Of a DNA stretch of 64,000 bases, positions 54,325 through 64,000 are shown in pieces. Positions within the stretch are counted from its first letter, which is position 1. Every line of letters starts with the position of its first letter. The notes below the pieces were generated by a model. The model did not search any database and had not been told where the DNA came from. It saw only the letters and a program-made list of their open reading frames with translations. A program made the translations under genes and the position numbers. The stretch covers positions 2,363,501 to 2,427,500 of the forward strand of contig NZ_WSRO01000002.1 of the NCBI RefSeq assembly GCF_009769735.1, given 5' to 3'. This DNA comes from Streptomyces sp. BA2. Its GTDB lineage: Bacteria > Actinomycetota > Actinomycetes > Streptomycetales > Streptomycetaceae.

Positions 54325-55157
54325 TGACTGACTCCCCGTACCACTTCTTCGACGTCCACGTGCTGCGCACGGAGTACGTCACCCCCTCCATGATCCGCGT
54401 AGCCCTCGGCGGCGACGGCCTGGCCCGGATGGCCTCGGCGGGCCGTGACCAGCGCATCAAGATCTTCCTCCCGCACCCGGGCCAGGACGCCCCCGTCATG
54501 CCGGACACGACGGAAGGCGACGCATCCAGCTGGTACGCCGACTGGTGCGCCCTCGACCCGGACGTGCGGGGCATCATGCGCACCTACACCACGCGTGAAC
54601 TGCGCCGCGATCCCGACGAGTTGATCGTCGACTTCGCGGTCCACGGCGCGGCTCCCTCGCCCCACGACGGCCCGGCCACCAGCTGGGCGCGGTCCGCCCG
54701 TCCCGGCGCGCGGATCGGCGTACTCGCCCCGATCGAGGAGGAGAACGGCGCCTACGACTTCAGGCCGCCGCAGGACACCGACTGGGTCCTGCTGACCGCC
54801 GACGAGTCGGCGCTCCCCGCGGTGGCGGCCATCCTGGAGACGCTCCCGCCTGCGACGCCGACCCGCGTCTGGATCGAGGTCCACGACCCCGCGGACAAGC
54901 AGGAGCTGCCCACGAAGGCCGACGCCCAGATCACCTGGCTCACGGAGGAGGGCGCGACGCCGTCGGCGATCCGTGCCGCCGAGCTGCCTTCGGGCACTTC
55001 GTACGCCTGGGTCACCGGCGAGTCCGCCACGGTCAAGACGGTCCGCCGCCACCTGGTCGGCGACCGCGGCTTCGACCGCAAGCGGATCTCGTTCTCGGGC
55101 TACTGGCGCAAGGGCACCACCACGGACGAACTGATAGACCGCAACGAAACGGCCTGA
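54324..55157 (+). CDS. Siderophore-interacting protein, FAD-dependent ferric reductase
   Basis: The 277-residue protein has a ferredoxin-reductase-type FAD domain (PSMIRVALGGDGLARM), the FAD-binding motif MRTYTTRELRRDPDEL (R-x-Y-T), and a C-terminal NAD(P)H-like domain with YAWVTGESATVKTVRRHLV. Such SIP proteins reduce ferric siderophore in the cytoplasm to release iron. It is translationally coupled to the binding protein genes (TGATG) and completes the uptake locus. A hairpin terminator follows at 55191. Confidence 0.95.
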   Translation: MTDSPYHFFDVHVLRTEYVTPSMIRVALGGDGLARMASAGRDQRIKIFLPHPGQDAPVMPDTTEGDASSWYADWCALDPDVRGIMRTYTTRELRRDPDELIVDFAVHGAAPSPHDGPATSWARSARPGARIGVLAPIEEENGAYDFRPPQDTDWVLLTADESALPAVAAILETLPPATPTRVWIEVHDPADKQELPTKADAQITWLTEEGATPSAIRAAELPSGTSYAWVTGESATVKTVRRHLVGDRGFDRKRISFSGYWRKGTTTDELIDRNETA

Positions 55158-55190
55158 CCCACCCCGCCCCGAAACGGCGCCGGAACACTT

Positions 55191-55220
55191 GAAGCCCCGA
55201 CCACCCCTGGCCGGGGCTTC
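55191..55220 (+). terminator. Terminator after the iron-uptake operon
   Basis: GAAGCCCCG (55191-55199) pairs with CGGGGCTTC (55212-55220) over a 12-base loop, 33 bases after the reductase stop. Confidence 0.75.
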
Positions 55221-55476
55221 GCCGCGGGGCGGACACTCCTCGCGGGCAGGCTGGGCCTACGCCCACAAGCCAAAGCACCCGAGCCTCGCGGACTCCCCGA
55301 GGCCGGCCCGCGCCCCCTCCCAAGCCCAAGCAGCCGAGCCCGGCGGGTCAGAGGACAGCGCCCGGCGCGGCAGAGGACAGCGCCCGGCGGGGCAGAGGGC
55401 AGCGCGGCAGCGGGCAGAGGGCAGAGGGCAGCGGCTGGCGGGCCAGCGGCCAGCGCGGCAGCGGGCAGCGCCCAGC

Positions 55477-55565
55477 GGGGCAACGCCCGGAGGTCGGCGG
55501 CCAGCGGCCAGCGGGGCAACGCCCGGAGGTCGGCGGCCAGCGGCCAGCGGGGCAACGCCCGGAGG
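55477..55565 (+). repeat. 36-bp tandem repeat (about 2.5 copies)
   Basis: A unit starting ggggcaacgcccggaggtcg occurs at 55477 and 55513, with a partial third copy at 55549. The first two copies appear identical. The repeats lie just after the HAD gene's stop side, in the intergenic region. Confidence 0.85.
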
Positions 55566-55642
55566 GGCAACGCCCGACGGTCAGCGGCCAGCGGCCACCG
55601 CCAGGCGCCCAGCAGGCCAACAGCCGCCGCCCCGCAGTCGAG

Positions 55643-56671
55643 CTACACCCCCAGCCGCGACAACGCCTTCCCCGTGTCCAGCGTGCACACCCCGTCCCCC
55701 GCCTCCGTCCACGCCGCCGCGCACAGCGCCCGCAGCCCGTCCATGACCTCGCCGTCACCGTCGAGCACCAGCTCCTGCCCCCGCGCCGAAGCCGTCCACC
55801 CACCGCAGCCGAAGCCGCCCTCCGCCGGGGTCACTTCGGGCTGGCCGGTCAGCATGCCGCGCAGGTCCGCGTCCACGTACGTGGGCCGGTGCTCGGGCGG
55901 GGCCGCGAGCAGCTGGGCGCCGTCCGTGACCCCGGTCAGGACCAGCAGCGAGTCCACCTCGCCGTTGAACGCGCCCTCGATGTCCGTGTCGAGCCGATCC
56001 CCCACGACCAACGGCCGCTCGGCACCGGTCCGCAGAATCGTCTCGCGATGCATCGGAGGCAACGGCTTGCCCGCCACCTGCGGCTCCGCCCCAGTAGCGA
56101 TGCGTACGACCTCGACCGCCGCGCCATTGCCCGGCGCGATGCCCCGCGCACTGGGAATCGTCAGGTCCGTGTTGGAAGCGAACCACGGCACCCCGCGCGC
56201 GATCGCGTAACAGGCCTCGGCGAACCGGCCCCACGCCATATCGGGGCCGCCGTACCCCTGCACGACCGCCACCGGCCCGTCGTCCGCCGACTCCACCGGC
56301 TCAAGGCCCCGCTCCCGCAGCGCGACCCGCAGCCCTTCCCCACCAACAACCAGCACCCGCGCCCCCGCGGGCACTTGCTCGCTCACAAGCCGCGCCGCCG
56401 CCTGCGCGGACGTGATGACGTCCGCGGCCCCGGTCGGAATGCCGAGCTCCGTCAGATGCCCGGCCACCGCGTCCGGCGTACGCAGCGCGTTGTTCGTCAC
56501 ATACGCGAGATGCATGCCGCCGGACCTGGCCGTCCCGAGCGACTCGACGGCGTGGGCGATCGCATGACCGCCCGCGTACACCACCCCGTCCAGGTCGAGC
56601 AGCGCCGTGTCATACGCCTCACTCAGCACATTCCGGCTGCCTTCGGGCCGCGTCCTGACGGTCTGGCTCAT
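55643..56671 (-). CDS. HAD superfamily type IIA phosphatase (NagD-like)
   Basis: The 342-residue protein has the HAD nucleophile motif ALLDLDGVVYAGG (the two Asp about residues 28 and 30), motif II ending VTNNALRTPD, a C2-type cap with VVQGYGGPDMAWGRF, and the final motif RPLVVGDRLDTDIEGAFNGE. Substrates of this group are sugar- or nucleotide-phosphates; 4-nitrophenyl phosphatase and p-serine activities are reported for relatives. The ATG at 56671 begins a conserved N-terminus; the longer frame is not favoured. It is divergent from a DUF1015 gene. Confidence 0.9.
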   Translation of the reverse strand: MSQTVRTRPEGSRNVLSEAYDTALLDLDGVVYAGGHAIAHAVESLGTARSGGMHLAYVTNNALRTPDAVAGHLTELGIPTGAADVITSAQAAARLVSEQVPAGARVLVVGGEGLRVALRERGLEPVESADDGPVAVVQGYGGPDMAWGRFAEACYAIARGVPWFASNTDLTIPSARGIAPGNGAAVEVVRIATGAEPQVAGKPLPPMHRETILRTGAERPLVVGDRLDTDIEGAFNGEVDSLLVLTGVTDGAQLLAAPPEHRPTYVDADLRGMLTGQPEVTPAEGGFGCGGWTASARGQELVLDGDGEVMDGLRALCAAAWTEAGDGVCTLDTGKALSRLGV

Positions 56672-56743
56672 TACGCATCGCTCCTCGATCGATCCCACTC
56701 CCCCGATCATCGCTTATGCCACTGACACACATACGATGCAGCA

Positions 56744-58021
56744 ATGAACACAGCGGGTCATACCGACGACCAAGGCCTCGACCTGATCCCGTTCCGAGGC
56801 GTTCGCTACGTCCCCGAACGGGTTGGCAGTCTTGCCGCCGTGACGTCCCCGCCGTACGACGTGGTCGTACGGCCCGACGGCCTGCTCCACCTGGAGTCCG
56901 CCGACCCGCACAACATCGTCCGGCTGATCCTCCCCCAGGCCACCACACCGGCGGCCCGCAACCAACAGGCGGCCGAGACCCTGCACGCCTGGCTCGCCCA
57001 AGGCATCCTCGCGCCCGACCCGGAGCCCAGCCTCTACGTCTACGAGCAGCGCGACGCCGGCATCCTGCAGCGCGGCATCATCGGCGCACTGCGCCTCTCC
57101 GAGGCGAAGGACGGCATCGTCCTGCCCCACGAAGGCGTCATGCCCCACGTCGTGGAGGACCGCGCGGCCCTGATGCGCGCGACGAGCGCCAACCTCGAAC
57201 CGCTGCTCCTGACGTACCGCTCGGACGGCGACGCCACGGGCGCGACAGCCGTCATCGAACGCACCGTGACGAACAAGCCTCTCCTGTCGACGACCACGGA
57301 GGACGGCTTCAGCCACCGCCTGTGGGCGGTCACCGACCCCGCCGACCTCGCCGAGATCCAGTCAGATCTCTCCCACCACCAGGCGCTGATCGCGGACGGG
57401 CACCACCGCTGGGCGACCAATCTCCGTCTCCGCTCCGAGCACCCGTCAGCCGGTCCATGGGACTACGGCCTGGTCCTCCTGGTGGACACCACGCGCTACC
57501 CGCTCCGAGTCCGCTCCATCCACCGCTACCTGCACCGGCTCCCGGTCTCCGAAGCCCTCACCGCCCTCACGGACTCCTTCCGCGTACGCACCGTCGAAGG
57601 CCCCCTGCCGCGCGCTCTCGAAGCCCTGGCCGAAGCGGCGGCCGAAGGCAACGCCTTCCTCCTCGCGGGTGACGGCGCCTTCCACCTCATAGACCGCCCA
57701 TCCCCCGACCTCCTGGCCCGTACGATCCCGGCCGACCCCCCTGAGGCCTGGCGCACCCTGGACGCGACGGTCCTGCACTCCACGCTCCTCGATCACATCT
57801 GGCAGATCCCGGACGCCCCGGAGCACATCGCGTACATCCACGACACCGAGGCCACGGTGGAGAAGGCGGAACGCGACGGCGGTACGGCCGTCCTGATGCA
57901 CCCGGTCCGCGAAGAGGTCGTACGCGAGCTGGCCCGCCAGGGGGTCACGATGCCCCGCAAGTCCACGTCCTTCGGCCCCAAGCCGGCATCGGGCCTGGTC
58001 CTGCGCAGCCTCGACTTCTGA
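56744..58021 (+). CDS. DUF1015 family protein
   Basis: The 425-residue protein has the DUF1015 signature at the N-terminus (LIPFRGVRYVPERVG, VTSPPYDVV) and ALIADGHHRWAT in the middle (about residue 215), typical of the family. The function is unknown; the conserved His pair could be an active site. The divergent 72-base gap to the HAD gene probably holds both promoters. A bidirectional terminator follows at 58034. Confidence 0.88.
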   Translation: MNTAGHTDDQGLDLIPFRGVRYVPERVGSLAAVTSPPYDVVVRPDGLLHLESADPHNIVRLILPQATTPAARNQQAAETLHAWLAQGILAPDPEPSLYVYEQRDAGILQRGIIGALRLSEAKDGIVLPHEGVMPHVVEDRAALMRATSANLEPLLLTYRSDGDATGATAVIERTVTNKPLLSTTTEDGFSHRLWAVTDPADLAEIQSDLSHHQALIADGHHRWATNLRLRSEHPSAGPWDYGLVLLVDTTRYPLRVRSIHRYLHRLPVSEALTALTDSFRVRTVEGPLPRALEALAEAAAEGNAFLLAGDGAFHLIDRPSPDLLARTIPADPPEAWRTLDATVLHSTLLDHIWQIPDAPEHIAYIHDTEATVEKAERDGGTAVLMHPVREEVVRELARQGVTMPRKSTSFGPKPASGLVLRSLDF

Positions 58022-58033
58022 AGCGCGCACACA

Positions 58034-58079
58034 TACGACAACGGGCGGGACCCCTGATGGGATCCCGCCCGTTGTCGTA
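58034..58079. terminator. Bidirectional terminator between convergent genes
   Basis: A perfect 17-bp stem (TACGACAACGGGCGGGA paired with 58063-58079) with a 12-base loop lies between the stops at 58021 and 58095. Confidence 0.85.
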
Positions 58080-58094
58080 CTACCAGGTCAGTGC

Positions 58095-60173
58095 TCAGCC
58101 CTTGCGGTCCTCGTCACCGTCACCGTCATCGCCACCGTCATCGTCATCGTCCAGCTCGAAGTCGTCCTCGTCGTAGAACTCTTCCACGCCCTCGTCCTCG
58201 TCCTGGTCTTCCTGGACCGGGGCGACAAAGACGACCTCGGGCTCCGAGACCGGCGCCGCCTCTGCGACGGGCGTCTCCGCATCGTCCTGGAGCACGTCGA
58301 CGAACTCGACGCCGTCCAGCTCGGCGAGACGGTCCGAGGCGTCGGTGCTGCCGTCCTTGTCGGACTCGATGACCTTCGCGAACCACTCGCGCGACTCGTC
58401 CTCACGCCCCGCCGCGAGCAGCGCGTCGGCGTACGCGTACCGCAGCCGCGCGGTCCACGGCTGAACGGAGTTCGACGCCAGCTCGGGGCCCTGGAGGGTG
58501 ACGATGGCGGCATCGATCTGCCCCAGGTCACGCCGCGCACCGGCGGCGACGAGACGCATCTCGACCTGCCCCGGCTTGTCCAGCTTCTGCACCTCGGGCG
58601 CACCGGCCATGTCCAGCGCCTTCTCGGGCCGGCCCATACCGCGCTCGCAGTCCGCCATGACGGGCCAGAGCTCGACGCTCCCGGTCATCCGCTTGGCGGC
58701 CCGGAACTCACCGAGGGCCTCGCTGTACTTCTGGGTCGCGTACGCGGCGAAGCCCGCCGCCTCGCGTACAGCGGCGACACGCGAGGCGAGCCGCAGCGCG
58801 ATCCGCGAGTACTCGTAGGCCTGCTCGGGGTCCTCGTCGATGAGGTTGGCGACCATCACCAGGTTCCTGGCGACGTCCTCAGCGAGTCCCTTGGGAAGGC
58901 TCTGCAGCTCCTGCTGCACGCTCTTGTCGATCTCGTGGCCCGTTACGTCCTCGGGGATCGGAAGCCGCTTGATGGGCTCGCGGTCCCGGTCGTCACGCCC
59001 GCGGTATCCACCACGGTCGCCGTCACGCCGGTCATCGCGCCCACGGAACCCGCCGGGCCGCCCGCCACGGTCATCGCGCCGCGGCCCACGGTCCTCACGC
59101 CCACGGAAGCCGCCACCGCCGCCACCACGGTTGTCATCGCGACGGAAGCCACCACGGTCACCTCCGCGATCGCCACCACGGTCACTGCCACGGTCATCAC
59201 GGCGGAACCCACCGCGGTCGCCGCCGCGGTCATCCCGACGGTCGTCACGGCGGAACCCACCACGATCGCCTCCGCCACGGTTGTCATCACGGCGGTCATC
59301 ACGCTGGAAAGCGGGACGGTCGCCACCACGGGGCCGGTCATCACGGCGATCGTCACGGCGGAAACCGCCACGGTCGCCGCCACCACCGCGGTTGTCGTCA
59401 CGACGGAAACCGCCACGGTCACCACCGCGGTCGTCACGCCGGTCATCCCGGCGGTCATCACGACGGAACGGGGGACGACCCCCATCGCGCCGGTCGTCAC
59501 GGCGCGGGGCGCCGGAGGTCGAGCGGTCGTCACGGCGGAATGCGGGACGGTCGCCATCGCGCCGGTCGTCACGGCGCGCGGCGCCAGACGTCGAGCGGTC
59601 GTCACGGCGGAATGCGGGACGGTCGCCGTCACGCCGGTCGTCACGGCGCGGGGCGCCAGACGTCGAGCGGTCATCGCGACGGAACGGAGGACGCCCACCG
59701 CCTTCACGGTCATCGCGACCGCGGTAGCCGCCACCGCCGCCGCGGTTGTCATCGCGACGGAAGCCGCCACGGTCACCGCCGCGGTCGTCACGCCGGTCAT
59801 CCCGGCGGTCATCGCGTCGGAACGGGAGTCGGTCTCCGCCGCCACCACGGTTGTCGTCGCGGCGGGGGCCGCCAGAGGTCGAACGGTCGTCGCGACGGAA
59901 TCCGCCCCGGTCACCGCCGCCACCACGGTTGTCGTCACGGCGGAAGCCACCGCGCTCGCCACCACGGTCATCGCGACGAGGGGCACCCCGGTCACGGTCG
60001 TCGCGGCGGGGGCCGCCAGAGGTGGAGCGGTCGTCGCGACGGAACGGAGGGCGCCCGCCGCCACTGCGGTCGCCGTCGCGACGCGGTGCGCCGCCACGGT
60101 ATCCGCCCCGGTCGCCACCGTCCCGGCTGCGCTGCCCGCGCTCCGGTCGCTCATCGGGAGAGTTGGTGGACAT
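58095..60173 (-). CDS. Large Arg/Asp/Gly-repeat protein with helical-repeat core
   Basis: The 692-residue protein has three parts. Residues 1 to about 395 are almost entirely repeats (GGFRRDD, RRDDRRDDRGG, FRRDDRSTSG, GDRPAF units), highly charged and disordered, like RGG RNA-binding tails. Residues 396-610 (EPIKRLPIPEDVTGHEIDK onward) form a TPR-like helical solenoid (YSEALGEFRAAKRM; AYADALLAAGREDESREWF). The C-terminus (616-692) is strongly acidic (EDEGVEEFYDEDDFELDDDD). The role is unknown; RNA or ribosome binding is my inference, helped by its position beside the rRNA operon. The ATG at 60173 is the likely start. The repeats look prone to length change. Confidence 0.8.
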   Translation of the reverse strand: MSTNSPDERPERGQRSRDGGDRGGYRGGAPRRDGDRSGGGRPPFRRDDRSTSGGPRRDDRDRGAPRRDDRGGERGGFRRDDNRGGGGDRGGFRRDDRSTSGGPRRDDNRGGGGDRLPFRRDDRRDDRRDDRGGDRGGFRRDDNRGGGGGYRGRDDREGGGRPPFRRDDRSTSGAPRRDDRRDGDRPAFRRDDRSTSGAARRDDRRDGDRPAFRRDDRSTSGAPRRDDRRDGGRPPFRRDDRRDDRRDDRGGDRGGFRRDDNRGGGGDRGGFRRDDRRDDRPRGGDRPAFQRDDRRDDNRGGGDRGGFRRDDRRDDRGGDRGGFRRDDRGSDRGGDRGGDRGGFRRDDNRGGGGGGFRGREDRGPRRDDRGGRPGGFRGRDDRRDGDRGGYRGRDDRDREPIKRLPIPEDVTGHEIDKSVQQELQSLPKGLAEDVARNLVMVANLIDEDPEQAYEYSRIALRLASRVAAVREAAGFAAYATQKYSEALGEFRAAKRMTGSVELWPVMADCERGMGRPEKALDMAGAPEVQKLDKPGQVEMRLVAAGARRDLGQIDAAIVTLQGPELASNSVQPWTARLRYAYADALLAAGREDESREWFAKVIESDKDGSTDASDRLAELDGVEFVDVLQDDAETPVAEAAPVSEPEVVFVAPVQEDQDEDEGVEEFYDEDDFELDDDDDGGDDGDGDEDRKG

Positions 60174-60249
60174 CGGTGACTCCTAGTCTTCGGTACCGCA
60201 GTCATTCTCGCGCAGCCGGGTAGCCGGCGCGCTTCGACAAAACAAAAAA

Positions 60250-60289
60250 GGACCCTTGGTCCCAGCGTGGACGCTGGGACCAAGGGTCC
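60250..60289 (-). terminator. rRNA operon terminator
   Basis: A near-perfect 19-bp inverted repeat (GGACCCTTGGTCCCAGCGT with its complement at 60271-60289) lies just after the 5S gene; on the minus strand it is followed by TTTTTTG, a classical factor-independent terminator. Confidence 0.95.
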
Positions 60290-60299
60290 TCCAAAGATT

Positions 60300-60418
60300 G
60301 TTCGGCGGCGTCCTACTCTCCCACAGGGTCCCCCCTGCAGTACCATCGGCGCTATGAGGCTTAGCTTCCGGGTTCGGAATGTAACCGGGCGTTTCCCTCA
60401 TGCTATGACCACCGAAAC
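60300..60418 (-). rRNA. rrf: 5S ribosomal RNA
   Basis: The minus strand reads gtttcggtggtcatagcatg at the start and ends in gtaggacgccgccgaa. The internal blocks acgcccggttacattccgaa and agcgccgatggtactgcagg are standard Streptomyces 5S. The length of about 119 bases is as expected. Ends are placed by similarity and may be off by a few bases. Confidence 0.95.
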
Positions 60419-60555
60419 CCTATGAAATATCCCGCCGCAAAGCGGGATCTCAAACAGGGCAGCGAACAAGCACACTCTTCAATTAAGTGGTGTAGCCGTT
60501 CAGCCGACACAACTGTTCGTTGTTTCAGAACTAACACAGTGGACGCGAGCAACTG
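60419..60555 (-). other. 23S-5S spacer
   Basis: The spacer of about 137 bases contains no tRNA. The stretch around gtgtagccgttcagccgaca (60490-60510) and flanks probably form RNase III processing stems. Confidence 0.6.
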
Positions 60556-63678
<3,123 letters not shown>

Positions 63679-63994
63679 ACAGATGCTCACGTCCACTGTG
63701 CAGTTCTCAAACAACGACCAACCACCCGCCACCCCACTGGAAACCAGCGAGTACACCGGGGTCGGCACTTGAAGGCAGCCATACGGCCATACCTTCAGAT
63801 ACCCAACAGCGTGCCCGGCCCAGTCATCCCACCCATTCCGCGTTCCACGCCCCGAAGGACAGTACTTGCGGCCCGAGTTGGCCAACTGTGCCGAATAGTC
63901 AACGTTCCACCCATGAGCTAACCATCGTCGAACATTTGCCGACGTAATGGCTCTTGGACCACCAAGCAAGCTTGGCGGTCTAGATGCTCCTTAG
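63679..63994 (-). other. 16S-23S internal transcribed spacer
   Basis: The spacer of about 316 bases shows no tRNA gene (no T-psi-C arm or anticodon stem), as usual for Streptomyces rrn operons. Next to the 16S end, ccaccaagcaagcttggcgg (63961-63980) is an imperfect hairpin, likely part of a processing stem. Confidence 0.85.
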
Positions 63995-64000
63995 AAAGGA
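63995..64000 (-). rRNA. rrs: 16S ribosomal RNA, extreme 3' end only
   Basis: The window stops in the last bases of 16S; the minus strand begins within the cctttct end of the anti-Shine-Dalgarno region. The rest of 16S lies beyond the right edge. Confidence 0.75.

Larger units (their letters stand above)
55158..55642. other. Repeat-rich intergenic region
   Basis: These 485 bases separate the convergent reductase and HAD genes. A terminator comes first (55191-55220), then a purine-rich stretch (55340-55470) of short cagcg/gggcag repeats, then 36-bp tandem repeats. No gene is supported; open frames here are repeats read in all frames. Confidence 0.6.

Noticed and set aside
55189..55746. Plus-strand open frame across the repeat field after the reductase
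   Set aside because: Ala/Arg/Gln repeat translation open in several frames, consistent with non-coding repeats.
63679..63994. tRNA gene in the 16S-23S spacer
   Set aside because: No cloverleaf-compatible stems or T-loop motif; Streptomyces rrn operons normally lack spacer tRNAs.

Overview
This is high-GC actinobacterial chromosome, almost certainly Streptomyces. The evidence is extreme third-position GC bias, frequent GTG/TTG starts and ATGA/GTGA stop-start overlaps, an rRNA operon with Streptomyces-type 5S and 23S and no tRNA in the 16S-23S spacer, and a gene order that from memory resembles the S. coelicolor SCO1758-SCO1790 neighbourhood (aroH-tyrA-cmk-plsC-der; parA-scpA-scpB-rluB; ald; pyrG; tlyA-nadK-recN). 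No phage, insertion sequence or CRISPR array was seen.

Layout. 1-6.5 kb: the 3' part of a cytochrome oxidase subunit I gene, facing and overlapping a WYL-type regulator that has lost its C-terminus; a glycosyltransferase coupled to a gene of unknown function; a periplasmic binding lipoprotein behind an Mtb12-like lipoprotein. 6.6-11.2 kb: a small membrane protein and a branched-chain amino-acid-type ABC transporter in which both permeases and one ATPase form a single open frame joined by an 800-bp repeat-rich linker. 11.1-13.4 kb: two resuscitation-promoting-factor-like cell-wall hydrolases behind a long leader with a Crp-like palindrome. 13.4-19.2 kb: two small conserved proteins, then the convergent aroH-tyrA-cmk-plsC-der operon. 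19.3-24.6 kb: YidB-like protein, a secreted protein, a DUF6529 membrane protein coupled to a Rieske protein, a nucleotidyltransferase facing a decayed paralogue, and a Nudix regulator-ADP-ribosylglycohydrolase operon with a palindromic operator. 24.6-29.3 kb: chromosome segregation genes parA, a ribbon-helix-helix partner, scpA and scpB, with rluB. 29.6-35.5 kb: ald, a STAND/TPR protein, a Nudix hydrolase and pyrG. 35.9-43.2 kb: GH15 hydrolase, amino acid permease divergent from a PucR regulator, a glycosyltransferase and a MraY-like membrane protein. 43.4-48.8 kb: recN, nadK and tlyA, with an opposing FtsX-type permease gene between nadK and recN. 48.9-55.2 kb: an SCP2 protein and an iron-siderophore uptake locus (two permeases and an ATPase divergent from two tandem binding proteins and a siderophore-interacting reductase) around an iron box. 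55.6-60.2 kb: a HAD phosphatase, a DUF1015 protein, and a 692-residue protein with a very long Arg/Asp/Gly-repeat domain. 60.25-64 kb: rRNA operon on the minus strand (5S, 23S, spacer and the last bases of 16S).

Most of the window is core Streptomyces chromosome. The unusual parts are the repeat-linked transporter fusion, the truncated regulator, the interrupted tlyA-nadK-recN set, the DUF6529-Rieske pair, the Nudix/ADP-ribosylglycohydrolase operon and the giant disordered protein beside the rRNA operon.
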